A stretch of DNA of 64,000 bases from Hyphomicrobiales bacterium (GCA_900472395.1 UCHV01000010.1:1-64000); one strand, 5' to 3'. Positions 54,127 through 63,653 are shown, numbered from the stretch's first letter. The notes: generated from the sequence alone by a model not told the origin. A program made the numbers and translations.

Positions 54127-54152
54127 GGGGCGCGCGGGAAACCGTGCGCCCC
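54127..54152 (+). promoter_or_regulatory. Hairpin after the peptide-binding-protein gene
   Basis: GGGGCGCGCGG (54127-54137) and CCGTGCGCCCC (54142-54152) form an 11-pair stem with one G-U pair and a GAAA tetraloop. It is the third hairpin in this window placed right after a binding-protein gene. Confidence 0.6.
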
Positions 54153-54206
54153 ATCGGCCGGATTTCCGGCACTGGTTTCCCTGACTGAGCAAGAGGCGCA
54201 GCCTAT

Positions 54207-55157
54207 ATGAATAAACGCATCCTTGAGATGATCGGCGGGCGGTTGGCGGTCGCCATTCTATCGCTGTTCCTCGTATCGCTGGCAGTCTTCTTCATCACGG
54301 AGTTGCTGCCGGGCGATACGGCACAGGAACTGCTCGGCCAGGCCGTGACCACCGAGGCGGCGGCGCAATTGCGCGAAACGCTCGGTCTCGATCGCCCGGC
54401 AATCCTGCGCTATTTCGAATGGGTCTTCGGTCTGTTGACCGGCGATCTCGGCTATTCGCATGTCTCCGACCGGCCGGTTGCCAGCCTGGTTGCCGAACGC
54501 CTGCCCAATTCGCTCACGCTTGCCGCCATCACCATGGCGATCACCATTCCATTGGCGCTTGGCCTCGGCATTTTCGCCGCGATATGGAAAGGCTCGATTT
54601 TCGACCGAGCAATTTCGTCAGTCGCCATCATGCTCGTGTCCTTCCCGGAGTTCATGATCGCCACGCTTCTGGTCATGTGGTTGTCGGTTTATCTGCAGTG
54701 GCTGCCGGCCCTTTCCTTTATTCCGGCAACAGCGGATTTCCGCACCATCGTGCTTGCCTTCATCATGCCGGTTTCGGTTCTGGTGTTCGGCAGTTGCTCG
54801 CAGATGATCCGCCTGTCGCGCGCCGCAATCGCCGATGCGATGGCGACCCCCTATGTCGAAATGGCCATGCTGAAGGGCGCGTCGCGCAGCCGCATGGTGC
54901 TGCGTCACGCGCTGCCCAATTCCGTGGCGCCGATCGTCAATTCGGTGGCGCTCAGCATGTCCGGTCTTCTTGGCGGTGTCATCATCGTCGAAACGGTGTT
55001 CAACTATCCCGGCCTAGCCAAGCTGATGGTGGATGGCGTCACCACGCGTGACATGCCGCTTATCCAGACCTGCTCGATGATTTTCTGCGGCTTTTATCTC
55101 GTTCTGATCACCGCGGCCGACATCATCGCCATCCTGTCCAATCCGAGGTTGCGCTGA
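54207..55157 (+). CDS. Peptide ABC importer permease (DppB-like)
   Basis: A 316-residue inner-membrane subunit with six predicted helices. The start ILEMIGGRLAVAILSLFLVSLAVFFITELLPGD and the coupling loop PYVEMAMLKGASRSRMVLRHALPNSVAP (about 217-244) are characteristic of DppB/OppB proteins. Its stop overlaps the next gene start by one base (TGATG), so translation is coupled. Confidence 0.93.
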   Translation: MNKRILEMIGGRLAVAILSLFLVSLAVFFITELLPGDTAQELLGQAVTTEAAAQLRETLGLDRPAILRYFEWVFGLLTGDLGYSHVSDRPVASLVAERLPNSLTLAAITMAITIPLALGLGIFAAIWKGSIFDRAISSVAIMLVSFPEFMIATLLVMWLSVYLQWLPALSFIPATADFRTIVLAFIMPVSVLVFGSCSQMIRLSRAAIADAMATPYVEMAMLKGASRSRMVLRHALPNSVAPIVNSVALSMSGLLGGVIIVETVFNYPGLAKLMVDGVTTRDMPLIQTCSMIFCGFYLVLITAADIIAILSNPRLR

Positions 55158-55999
55158 TGACCGTTTCCGCTGCACCGCGACGCAAGCTTCGCTTCCAGAT
55201 CCGCCCGATCGCCGCCATCTGCCTGGCTGTCGTTCTGTTCTGGGCCGCCGTCGCCCTTTTTGCACCCTTGCTGGTCCATTACCCGGTCGGCGACATGGTG
55301 AGTTACGATTACTTCGGGCCGATGAGCAAGGAATACTGGCTGGGCACGGATTATCTCGGCCGTGACATCTATTCCCGCCTGATCGTCGGTGCGCGCTATA
55401 CCATCGGCATCGCCTTTGTCGGCCTCATCCTGGCAGCCCTGATCGGCGTCACGCTGGGGCTGCTGGCCGCCGCCTTCGGAGGCGTGTTCGATACGATCCT
55501 CAGCCGTGCCATCGATACGTTTGTCGGCATTCCGAACCTGCTTCTGGCGCTGGTCATCGTGGCCGGGGGCGGTTCCAGCATCCCGATCCTCATCGGCGCG
55601 ATCACCATCATCTTTTTCCCGGGGTGTTATCGTTTTACCCGCTCGATGGCGGTCAACGTCAACGCTCTGGATTTCATCTCCGTCGCCCGCGCGCGTGGCG
55701 AAGGAAATTTCTACGTGATGATCCACGAAATCCTGCCGAACATCGTCGGGCCGATCATGGCCGATCTCGGCCTGCGTTTCGTGCATATCATCCTGCTTCT
55801 GTCCGGCCTCAGCTTCCTTGGCCTCGGCGTGCAGCCGCCGAACGCCGATTGGGGCGCGATGGTGCGCGAAAACATGATCGGCATTTCCTATGGATCGCCG
55901 GCGGTTGTCGTGCCTTCTCTGGCACTGGCCAGCCTGGCGCTCGCCATCAATCTCCTGATCGACAACCTGCCGCAGCGCATCCGCGACCAGCTGGAGTAG
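55157..55999 (+). CDS. Peptide ABC importer permease (DppC-like)
   Basis: A 280-residue inner-membrane subunit. It shows the DppC/OppC N-terminal domain and the LGTDYLGRDIYSRLIVGARYTIGIAF block, then the coupling loop DFISVARARGEGNFYVMIHEILPN (about 173-196). Its stop is 4 bases from the ATPase start. Confidence 0.93.
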   Translation: MTVSAAPRRKLRFQIRPIAAICLAVVLFWAAVALFAPLLVHYPVGDMVSYDYFGPMSKEYWLGTDYLGRDIYSRLIVGARYTIGIAFVGLILAALIGVTLGLLAAAFGGVFDTILSRAIDTFVGIPNLLLALVIVAGGGSSIPILIGAITIIFFPGCYRFTRSMAVNVNALDFISVARARGEGNFYVMIHEILPNIVGPIMADLGLRFVHIILLLSGLSFLGLGVQPPNADWGAMVRENMIGISYGSPAVVVPSLALASLALAINLLIDNLPQRIRDQLE

Positions 56000-56003
56000 A
56001 GCC

Positions 56004-57683
56004 ATGACCAACCATCCGAAAAACACGGGCGACACGCTGGTCAGGATCGAGGATCTACGGGTCACCGCGACGACCGACAGCGGCCGAAAGATCGAAATCC
56101 TCAAGGGCATCAATTTCGATGTCCGTCGCGGCGAAGTTCTGGCGCTGATCGGCGAATCCGGTTCCGGCAAGACGACGATTGCGCTGTCACTGCTCGCCTA
56201 TGCCCGTTCGGGCTGCCATTTCTCCGGTGGCCGCGTCCTGCTCGACGGCGTCGATCTGATCGCCTTGGACGAAGGTTCGCGTCAGAAACTGCGCGGCAAC
56301 AAGGTGTCCTACGTTCCGCAAAGTGCGGCCGCCTCGTTCAACCCATCCAAAAAGATCATGGATCAGGTGGTCGAGGTCGCCGAAATTCACGGCATTCTCG
56401 ACAAGGCGGCTGCGCGCACCAAGGCGATCGGTCTTTTCCGCGCCCTGTCGCTGCCATCGCCGGAAACGATCGGCAACCGTTATCCGCATCAGGTCTCGGG
56501 TGGCCAGTTGCAGCGTCTGGCCGCCGCCATGGCTCTGCTCGGCGATCCGGAACTCGTCGTCTTCGACGAACCGACCACCGCGCTCGATGTCACCACCCAG
56601 ATCGAGGTGCTGAAGGCGTTCAAATCCGCGATCCTCGATCGCGGCATGACCGGTGTATATGTCTCGCACGATCTCGCGGTCGTGGCGCAGATTTCCGATC
56701 GCATCATCGTCTTGAAGGACGGCGAGGTTCAGGAAGCCGGCGAGACCGAGCAGATAGTCGGCGCGCCCGCCCATCCCTATACCCAGGCGCTGATTGCGGC
56801 CTTCGAGCCGGTGGAGGCGGAAGCCGCAGGCTCGCGCCCGGCGAGCACTGCGGTGCTGGAAATGCGCGACGTGATTGCCGGTTACGGCAATGTCAAAAGC
56901 GATGGAAAGCCGCATATCATCGCGGTCGATAGTGTCAGTCTCACCTTGCAGCGCGGCCATTCGCTCGGCGTGATCGGCGAATCCGGTTGCGGCAAGAGTA
57001 CGCTCCTGCGTGTCGCTGCTGGTCTGCTTCCGGCTGCTTCCGGTTCCTGCATCCTCGACGGCAACACCCTTCGTCCGCAGGTCAGCGCCCGCAGCAAGGA
57101 CGAGTTGCGCAAGATGCAGATCGTTTTCCAGCTGGCCGACACCGCGCTGAACCCCGCCCAGACGGTCGGCAATATCATTGGACGTCCGCTGACCTTTTAT
57201 CACGGCATGAGGGGGGCGGAGCGGGAAAAGCGGGTGATCGAACTGCTGGATATGGTGCGGATGCCCGCCCAGTTCCGTCACCGGTTGCCGCGTGAACTGT
57301 CTGGCGGACAGCGCCAACGTGTCAATCTTGCCCGAGCTCTGGCCGCCAAGCCGGACGTGCTGCTTTGCGACGAGATCACTTCGGCGCTGGATACGGTGGT
57401 TGCCGCCAAAGTTCTGGAGCTTCTGAAGGAGCTACAGCGCGAACTGCATCTTTCCTACCTGTTCGTGAGCCATGACATCCACACCGTGCAATCGCTTTGC
57501 GACGAGGTGATGGTGATGTTCGGCGGCAGAAAGCTGGAAACTTTTGCGGCCGCCGATCTGCATGCAGAGGCGCGGCATCCCTATACCAAGCTTCTGGCCT
57601 CATCGCTGCCGACGCTCGATCCCACGTGGCTGGACAACCTGCAGCAGGACCCGGAACTGGTGCGCAAGTTCGCCCACGCTTGA
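56004..57683 (+). CDS. Peptide ABC importer ATPase, two fused domains (DppD-DppF type)
   Basis: A 559-residue protein with two complete ATPase domains in one chain. Domain 1 has Walker A GESGSGKTT (about 50-58), signature VSGGQLQRL and Walker B LVVFDEPTT. Domain 2 has Walker A GESGCGKST (about 325-333), signature LSGGQRQRV and Walker B VLLCDEI. Each domain ends in the oligopeptide-transporter type AHPYTQAL / RHPYTKLL segment. It energises the DppB/DppC-like permeases upstream. A perfect terminator follows, closing the operon. Confidence 0.94.
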   Translation: MTNHPKNTGDTLVRIEDLRVTATTDSGRKIEILKGINFDVRRGEVLALIGESGSGKTTIALSLLAYARSGCHFSGGRVLLDGVDLIALDEGSRQKLRGNKVSYVPQSAAASFNPSKKIMDQVVEVAEIHGILDKAAARTKAIGLFRALSLPSPETIGNRYPHQVSGGQLQRLAAAMALLGDPELVVFDEPTTALDVTTQIEVLKAFKSAILDRGMTGVYVSHDLAVVAQISDRIIVLKDGEVQEAGETEQIVGAPAHPYTQALIAAFEPVEAEAAGSRPASTAVLEMRDVIAGYGNVKSDGKPHIIAVDSVSLTLQRGHSLGVIGESGCGKSTLLRVAAGLLPAASGSCILDGNTLRPQVSARSKDELRKMQIVFQLADTALNPAQTVGNIIGRPLTFYHGMRGAEREKRVIELLDMVRMPAQFRHRLPRELSGGQRQRVNLARALAAKPDVLLCDEITSALDTVVAAKVLELLKELQRELHLSYLFVSHDIHTVQSLCDEVMVMFGGRKLETFAAADLHAEARHPYTKLLASSLPTLDPTWLDNLQQDPELVRKFAHA

Positions 57684-57706
57684 CGCTACAAATGTTGCTC
57701 CCAAAG

Positions 57707-57736
57707 AAAATGGCCCGGATCGCTCCGGGCCATTTT
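57707..57736. terminator. Bidirectional Rho-independent terminator
   Basis: AAAATGGCCCGGA (57707-57719) and its exact complement (57724-57736) enclose a TCGC loop. The stem ends in A/T tracts on both sides, so it serves both the importer operon and the convergent aldehyde dehydrogenase gene. Confidence 0.9.
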
Positions 57737-57757
57737 CATTTTGAAATGCTGATGGAT

Positions 57758-59221
57758 TCAGAGATCGATCAGCACCGACTTGGTGCGCATCGCGCCCATA
57801 TAGGCTTCGCGGCCGAGGTCCTTGCCAAGGCCGGAGCTTTTGTAGCCGCCGGTCGGCAGGATCATGTCGCGAGAGCGGCCGTACCGATTGACCCACACGG
57901 TGCCGGCTTCCAGCTTGCGTGACATGCGAATGGCACGTGAGAGGTCGCGTGTGAACAGGCCCGATGCCAGGCCATAGGTCGGGTGGGTGGCAAGAGCGGT
58001 GGCCTGCTCTTCCGTCTCGAATGTCTGGATGCTGAGAACCGGGCCAAAGATTTCCTCGGTCACCGCCGGGTTGGTTTCATCCACGCCTGCAAGGATGGTC
58101 GGTGCATAGAAATAGCCGTCCGACTCCATGCGGCAGCCACCGGCAACCACCTCGGCGCCCGCCAGCTTCGCGGCATCGACAATCTCCTCGATCCGGGCGA
58201 TCTGGGCTTCGGAAATGATCGGCGAATAAACCGTTTCCGCGTCCCATGTCCTGCCGGGGCGCATTTTTGCCATGTGATCGGCGATCTTGGTTGCCAGCTC
58301 CTCCGCCACGGATTTTTCAGCGATCAACCGCGAACCGGCAACACAGACCTGCCCGGCATTGCCGGTGATCGAACGGGCGATACAGGCGGCTGCCAGATCG
58401 ATATCGGCGTCGGCAAACACAACCTGCGGGCTTTTGCCGCCAAGCTCCAGCGTCATTGGTTTTATGCCGGTGCGCGCGATATCCTGCATGATCTGGGCAC
58501 CTGCGCGGGTGGAGCCGGTAAAGGAGACCTTGCCCACCAGCGGATGTGTGGTGATGGCGGTTCCGGTGCCCGGCCCATCTCCGAGCACGACGTTGACCAA
58601 GCCGGCCGGGATGCCTGCGCGCACCGCCAGTTCGGCGAGATAGAGTGTCGAAAAAGGTGTCATTTCCGATGGTTTGATGACGATGCCATTGCCGGCGGCA
58701 AGCGCCGGACCGAGCTTCCAGGCGGCCATGGAAATCGGCACGTTCCATGGCGCGATGGCGCCGATCACACCATAGGGTTCGTGCAGGATCATGCCCATCT
58801 GTGCATCCGCGGTCGGCACCACCTGTCCGCCTTCCTTATCGGCGAATTCGGCAAAAAAGCGGATGTGATCGGCGCAGTTGACCACGTCACCCTGGCGGGC
58901 CTGGGTGATCGGCCTTGTCGAACACACGGCTTCCAGCTGGGCCAGATAACCGGCTTCCTCATCGATCAGGTCTGCCCATCGGCGAAGGATGCGGGCACGT
59001 TCGCGCGGCATGCAGGTCGCCCAGTCGGACTCGCGCTGCACCTTGGTAGAAAGCTGGATCGCCTCGTCCACAAGAGACGCATCGGCAACCGGAATGGCGG
59101 CCAACGGCTTGCCGTCGCTCGGACGCCGGATCTCCAGAGCGTCCTTGCCTTCGACATAACGGCCATCGATGAAATGACCCTTGGGGAGACGAAGCGTGGC
59201 AGGATCAAAGGAAAGCGTCAT
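57758..59221 (-). CDS. NAD(P)-dependent aldehyde dehydrogenase
   Basis: A 487-residue aldehyde dehydrogenase. Active-site features are present: WNVP with the oxyanion Asn (in PWNVPISMAAWKLGPALAAGN), the general base Glu in TLELGGKSPQ and the nucleophilic Cys (about 293) in GQVCVAGSR. The C-terminal NRYGRSRDMILPTGGYKSSGLGKDLG is typical of betaine/amino-aldehyde-type members. The ATG at 59219-59221 is chosen; an in-frame ATG 12 bases upstream is a rival. The substrate cannot be fixed from sequence. It is convergent with the peptide importer. Confidence 0.9.
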   Translation of the reverse strand: MTLSFDPATLRLPKGHFIDGRYVEGKDALEIRRPSDGKPLAAIPVADASLVDEAIQLSTKVQRESDWATCMPRERARILRRWADLIDEEAGYLAQLEAVCSTRPITQARQGDVVNCADHIRFFAEFADKEGGQVVPTADAQMGMILHEPYGVIGAIAPWNVPISMAAWKLGPALAAGNGIVIKPSEMTPFSTLYLAELAVRAGIPAGLVNVVLGDGPGTGTAITTHPLVGKVSFTGSTRAGAQIMQDIARTGIKPMTLELGGKSPQVVFADADIDLAAACIARSITGNAGQVCVAGSRLIAEKSVAEELATKIADHMAKMRPGRTWDAETVYSPIISEAQIARIEEIVDAAKLAGAEVVAGGCRMESDGYFYAPTILAGVDETNPAVTEEIFGPVLSIQTFETEEQATALATHPTYGLASGLFTRDLSRAIRMSRKLEAGTVWVNRYGRSRDMILPTGGYKSSGLGKDLGREAYMGAMRTKSVLIDL

Positions 59222-59473
59222 GCAAAGGTCCATCCGTTCTTGAGCGATCGGCCGACGTCTGAAACCATCGGCCATGTTGCTGCAGGCTAAAGGAGGGGGA
59301 ATGGCCATTTATGCCGTATCGTCGCCGGACGGCCAAACATACTGCGTATTTGAGCCATCGAAGTAAAAATCGCGACAGAAGAAAATGATGCGCAACCGGT
59401 GGTAAAGCGCGGAAAATGCTGCGAGCCGCCTTTAAAGTGGCATGTGTCAGAGGCGCCACCAGCGGATAGCGGA

Positions 59474-60328
59474 ATGGAAACGAGAAAAATCGACAATTTC
59501 GAGCTTCAGCTCGTTCCGATGGCGGAGGAGCATATTCCGCGCCTGCATGAGCTTTCGATTGCCGTGAACTGGCCGCATCGCCCGGAAGACTGGGCCGTTG
59601 CGCTGGCGCTTGGCGAAGGCGTCATCGCTTTCGATGAAATCGGTCGCCCGGTCAGTTCCGCCATGATGTTTCCGCTCGGCGAGGGTGTTGCCAATATCGG
59701 CATGGTCATCACATCGCCGCGCCTGCAGAACCATGGTGCCGCGCGCTGGTTGATGGATGAGATGCTGGAGCGTACGCAAGGCAAGATACGGCGCCTGAAT
59801 GCCACCAAGGCAGCTTACAATCTCTACCTTTCCATGGGTTTCCAGCCCTTTGCGCTGGTATTGCAACATCAGGGTACGGCAGTGGCCCTTGCCGGCGAGG
59901 ATGCTCGCATACGTCCGGCAACGCAGGCAGATCTGCGCGCAATCATTGATACCGATCGTCGTGGTTTCGGCTCGGATCGCAGCCATGTGATCGAACATCT
60001 TGCACCGCTTTCGGAAGCCACGGTGCTGGAAGAAAACGGCAAGATCAACGGTTATGCCCTGTGCCGCCGATTTGGTCGGGGCCATGTGATCGGCCCGGTG
60101 GTGGCGGCAAGCGAAGAGGATGCCGTTGCCTTGATCCGTCCGCTGATCGCCGCGCACGAAGGCAATTTTCTACGCATGGATACGCGCCACCCGAACGGGG
60201 CGCTTCAAGCGGCGCTCGAGCAGGCAGGGCTTGCGCTTTTCGATCACGTCACGACTATGCAGCTCGAACCCATTGGCACGGTGCCGGAACTCACCGTTTT
60301 CGGCTTGGCCAATCAGGCGTTGGGATAG
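59474..60328 (+). CDS. GNAT family acetyltransferase with two tandem acetyltransferase-like domains
   Basis: A 284-residue protein. The first half (about 5-130) contains the acetyl-CoA-binding pattern ANIGMVITSPRLQNHGAARWLMDEML followed by AAYNLYLSMGFQP, the typical GNAT motif A and end. The second half (about 150-284) is a weaker GNAT-like domain with NGALQAALEQAGLALF. The substrate is unknown. ATG 59474 follows GGATAGCGGA and is preferred over an upstream GTG. It precedes a 24-codon ORF and an Lrp gene in the same direction. Confidence 0.85.
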   Translation: METRKIDNFELQLVPMAEEHIPRLHELSIAVNWPHRPEDWAVALALGEGVIAFDEIGRPVSSAMMFPLGEGVANIGMVITSPRLQNHGAARWLMDEMLERTQGKIRRLNATKAAYNLYLSMGFQPFALVLQHQGTAVALAGEDARIRPATQADLRAIIDTDRRGFGSDRSHVIEHLAPLSEATVLEENGKINGYALCRRFGRGHVIGPVVAASEEDAVALIRPLIAAHEGNFLRMDTRHPNGALQAALEQAGLALFDHVTTMQLEPIGTVPELTVFGLANQALG

Positions 60329-60363
60329 GTCGGAGATATGGTGTGGCCGGCAAGGAGAGAACT

Positions 60364-60438
60364 GTGAAACGTTTTCTTTCTCTGGCTGGATCGCAAACTG
60401 CCGGATATCATGTCGAAGATGGTCTCGAGGCCAGATAA
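60364..60438 (+). CDS. 24-residue small ORF preceding the Lrp gene
   Basis: The peptide begins MKRFLSLAGS and ends EDGLEAR. The ribosome site AAGGAGA before the GTG is the best in this region, at ideal spacing. The stop is 15 bases before the Lrp gene start. No family is recognised. It may be a leader peptide or a translation-coupling ORF for lrp; chance is possible. Confidence 0.35.
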   Translation: MKRFLSLAGSQTAGYHVEDGLEAR

Positions 60439-60453
60439 GATAAGGGAACGAAC

Positions 60454-60930
60454 GTGAAGCTTGACCGCATCGACATCCGGATTTTGCACGAGCTGCAGAA
60501 AAACGGTCGGCTGACCAATGTCGAACTCGCCGAACTCGTTCACCTGTCGCCCAGCCCCTGCCTCATGCGCGTGAAAAAGCTGCAGCAGGTGGGGTATATT
60601 ACCGGTTACTCCGCGCATATCGACCTGACGAAACTGGGGCCGACCGTTACGGTCTTCACGGAAGTGACGCTGAGCAATCATCGCCAGAACGACTTTTCGC
60701 GCTTCCAGCAGGCTATCGAAAAGGTCGAGGAGGCCATCGAGTGCCACCTGATTTCCGGCGGTTACGACTATCTGCTGAAATTCGTGACGGCGAGCATTTC
60801 CGATTATCAGGAGTTGATGGAGCGCCTGCTCGAGGCCGAGATCGGTATCGACAAATATTTCAGCTTCATCGTGATGAAATCACCCTTCGTGAAACACCAT
60901 CTGCCGCTGCGGACACTCTTTCCTGAATAA
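60454..60930 (+). CDS. Lrp/AsnC family transcriptional regulator
   Basis: A 158-residue regulator. The N-terminal helix-turn-helix is LDRIDIRILHELQKNGRLTNVELAELVHLSPSPCLMRVKKLQQVG, and the C-terminal RAM ligand domain shows the VTVFTEVTLSN strand and YDYLLKFVTASISDY. The start is GTG with AAGGGAACG upstream. Lrp proteins respond to amino acids and often control nearby amino acid catabolic genes; candidates here are the divergent-facing dehydrogenase genes downstream. A terminator follows. Confidence 0.92.
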   Translation: MKLDRIDIRILHELQKNGRLTNVELAELVHLSPSPCLMRVKKLQQVGYITGYSAHIDLTKLGPTVTVFTEVTLSNHRQNDFSRFQQAIEKVEEAIECHLISGGYDYLLKFVTASISDYQELMERLLEAEIGIDKYFSFIVMKSPFVKHHLPLRTLFPE

Positions 60931-60941
60931 CGAGAAGGCTG

Positions 60942-60970
60942 CGCCCGCCGGCTGATCCGGCAGGCGTTTT
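60942..60970 (+). terminator. Rho-independent terminator after the Lrp gene
   Basis: CGCC-C-GCCGG (60942-60951) pairs with CCGGC-A-GGCG (60957-60966) with one mismatch around CTGAT, and four T residues follow. It lies between convergent genes. Confidence 0.7.
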
Positions 60971-60982
60971 CGCGTGCCGCGT

Positions 60983-62026
60983 TCAGACGATGCGGTCGCT
61001 GACGGCCTTGGTGATCTCATCCGTCGAATTCTGGCCGGGTTTGGTGCCGATGCCGGCTGCCGTCGTGGCTTCGATCGCCGCCATCACGCGCGCCGCAGAC
61101 GCGGTTTCACCCAGGTGTTCCAGCATCATCGCGGCCGACCATATGGTGGCGATCGGATTGGCGATGCCGAGATGCGCGATATCGGGTGCCGAACCGTGCA
61201 CCGGCTCGAACATGGATGGTGCGCTGCGATCCGGGTTGATATTGGCGGAGGCTGCAAACCCGAGCCCGCCCTGGATGGCTGCTCCGAGGTCGGTCAGGAT
61301 ATCGCCGAAGAGGTTTGAGGCGACGACGACATCAAGTGTCTCCGGCGCCATGACGAAACGGGCGGCAATGGCATCGACGTGATACCGTGACACTTCGACA
61401 TCCGGATATTCGCTGGCCAGCTGGTCGGTTACCTCGTCCCAGAATACCATCGAATATTTTTGCGCATTCGACTTAGTGACAGAGGCAAGCTTGCCGCGAC
61501 GTTTGCGGGCCTGTTCGAAACCGAAACGCAGGATGCGTTCCACACCCTTACGGGTGAAGATCGAGGTTTCGACCGCCACTTCATCAGCCGTGCCCTGATG
61601 CACGCGGCCACCGGCACCGGAATATTCACCCTCGGTGTTTTCGCGGATGCAGAGAATATCGAAATTATCCGCGCGCAACGGACCGACCACGCCTGGCAGA
61701 AGCCGGTGCGGGCGGATGTTGGCATATTGGGTAAAGTTCTTGCGGATAGGCAGAAGAAGACCGTGCAGCGAAACCGAATCCGGTACTTTCTGCGGCCAGC
61801 CGACAGCACCCAGCAGGATGGCGTCGAAGCCGCGCAGCGTCTCGATCCCGTCTTCCGGCATCATCCGCCCTGTCTTCAGGAATGTATCGCAGGACCAGTC
61901 GAACCAAGTCCCGTCGAGCGTCACGCCATCGATCGCGCAAGCCTTCGATATGACCTGCCATGCGGCTTGCGTGACCGGGTTTCCGATCCCGTCGCCGGGG
62001 ATCAATGCAATCTTGTGGGCGCCCAT
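60983..62026 (-). CDS. Tartrate / D-malate dehydrogenase family enzyme
   Basis: A 347-residue NAD-dependent decarboxylating beta-hydroxyacid dehydrogenase of the isocitrate/isopropylmalate family, likely oxidising tartrate or D-malate. Characteristic segments are ALIPGDGIGNPV, SLHGLLLPIRKNFTQYANIRP, ENTEGEYSGAGGR and the metal site DILTDLGAAIQGGLG. The RENTEGEYSGAGG form separates tartrate/malate enzymes from LeuB. ATG 62026 has GAGGAGACACGG upstream. It is divergent from the gabD-like gene, 164 bases apart. Confidence 0.88.
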   Translation of the reverse strand: MGAHKIALIPGDGIGNPVTQAAWQVISKACAIDGVTLDGTWFDWSCDTFLKTGRMMPEDGIETLRGFDAILLGAVGWPQKVPDSVSLHGLLLPIRKNFTQYANIRPHRLLPGVVGPLRADNFDILCIRENTEGEYSGAGGRVHQGTADEVAVETSIFTRKGVERILRFGFEQARKRRGKLASVTKSNAQKYSMVFWDEVTDQLASEYPDVEVSRYHVDAIAARFVMAPETLDVVVASNLFGDILTDLGAAIQGGLGFAASANINPDRSAPSMFEPVHGSAPDIAHLGIANPIATIWSAAMMLEHLGETASAARVMAAIEATTAAGIGTKPGQNSTDEITKAVSDRIV

Positions 62027-62190
62027 CCGTGTCTCCTCGTGTCTTTGCCGCAAGGGTCGCAGACCGGCCCGTGATTTGCTGCCGGTCTGTTTGGTGAGCG
62101 CAGCATATTCTGCCCGCCGCTGGAAAAGAACCGCATGATCGTTCGCGCCTTGCGTTGCACATATGGAAAGACGACGAAAGGATGCCTGCG

Positions 62191-63645
62191 ATGTTTGGAC
62201 TTTCCGACACCTCCCTCTTCAAAACCACCTGCCTGATCGGCGGCGAGTGGCGCGATGCGTCCGATGGCGCCCGCATGGCCGTGATCAATCCGGCCAACGG
62301 AGACGTGCTTGCCGAAGTGCCCGACAACACGGCCGAAGACACCGCCCACGCTATTGCCGCCGCCGAAAAGGCCCTGCCGGAATGGCGCGCCCGCCCCGCT
62401 GCCGAACGCGCAAAGCTGCTGGAACGCTGGTCGGCGCTGTTGAGCGAACACACGGAAGATCTGGCCCGCATCCTGACGCTGGAGCAGGGCAAGCCGCTTT
62501 CCGAAGCGCGCGGCGAAATCGCCTATGGCAATGCTTTCATCAAATGGTTCGCCGAAGAAGCGCGCCGCATCGGAGGCAGCACGATCCCGTCGCCGACCGC
62601 AGGCCGGCGGATCATGGTGATGAAGGAGGCGGTCGGTGTCTGCGCCATCATCACGCCGTGGAATTTCCCCAATGCCATGATCACCCGCAAGGTGGCGCCG
62701 GCGCTGGCTGCCGGCTGCACTGTTGTCATCAAGCCGTCCGACTTCACACCGTTTTCGGCGCTGGCGCTGGCTGTTCTCGCCGAGCGAGCGGGCATTCCGA
62801 AGGGCGTCATCAACGTGCTGACAGGCAAGCCCGAAGCGATCGGCGGCGTGCTGACCTCCAGCCCGGTGGTGCGAAAACTCTCCTTCACCGGCTCCACCCG
62901 CGTCGGTTCGCTGCTGATGCAGCAATGCGCCGGGACGGTGAAGCGGCTGTCGCTGGAACTCGGCGGCAATGCCCCATTTATCGTATTCGACGACGCCGAT
63001 CTCGATCTTGCGGTGGAAGGCGCATTGCAGTCGAAATTCCGCAATGGCGGCCAGACCTGCGTCTGCGCCAACCGCATTCTTGTGCAGTCCGGCGTCTACG
63101 ACGCGTTTTCGCAAAAGCTGGCGGCGCGGGTCTCGGCCATGAAGGTCGGCGATGGCATGACCGACGGCATGGATATCGGCCCGATGATAAACACGGCTGC
63201 CGTGGAAAAGATCAACCGCCATGTGGCCGATGCGCTTGCGAAGGGCGCCAAGGTGATTTCGTCGGCGGCGTCCGGGCCGGAAGGGTCGCAGTTCGTTACG
63301 CCCGTTGTCCTGAGCGGCGCGAACACTGACATGATGCTGGCACAGGAAGAAACCTTCGGGCCGGTGGCGCCACTTTTCCGGTTCGAGACGGAGGAGGAGG
63401 CGATCCATATCGCCAACGATACGCCATTCGGTCTTGCCTCCTATTTCTACACCCGCGATCTGGCGCGAGCCTTCCGCGTCGGAGAGGCGCTCGAAACCGG
63501 CATGGTGGGCCTGAATACCGGTCTCATCTCGACCGAGGTGGCCCCCTTCGGTGGCGTCAAGCAATCGGGTCTCGGCCGTGAAGGTTCGCAACTTGGTATC
63601 GAAGAATATCTCGAAACCAAGACTTTCCATATCGGTGGGTTGTGA
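62191..63645 (+). CDS. gabD: Succinate-semialdehyde dehydrogenase
   Basis: A 484-residue aldehyde dehydrogenase of the GabD group, oxidising succinate semialdehyde to succinate. The start FKTTCLIGGEWRDASDG, the TPWNFPNAMITRKVAPALAAG region, base E256 in LELGG and nucleophile C290 in GQTCVCANR fit GabD; the Cys two residues after the nucleophile is also usual there. ATG 62191 is preferred over ATG 62182 because AAAGGA is correctly spaced. It precedes an ArgE-like deacetylase with an 8-base gap, so the two likely form an operon. Confidence 0.9.
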   Translation: MFGLSDTSLFKTTCLIGGEWRDASDGARMAVINPANGDVLAEVPDNTAEDTAHAIAAAEKALPEWRARPAAERAKLLERWSALLSEHTEDLARILTLEQGKPLSEARGEIAYGNAFIKWFAEEARRIGGSTIPSPTAGRRIMVMKEAVGVCAIITPWNFPNAMITRKVAPALAAGCTVVIKPSDFTPFSALALAVLAERAGIPKGVINVLTGKPEAIGGVLTSSPVVRKLSFTGSTRVGSLLMQQCAGTVKRLSLELGGNAPFIVFDDADLDLAVEGALQSKFRNGGQTCVCANRILVQSGVYDAFSQKLAARVSAMKVGDGMTDGMDIGPMINTAAVEKINRHVADALAKGAKVISSAASGPEGSQFVTPVVLSGANTDMMLAQEETFGPVAPLFRFETEEEAIHIANDTPFGLASYFYTRDLARAFRVGEALETGMVGLNTGLISTEVAPFGGVKQSGLGREGSQLGIEEYLETKTFHIGGL

Positions 63646-63653
63646 TCGGCGAA

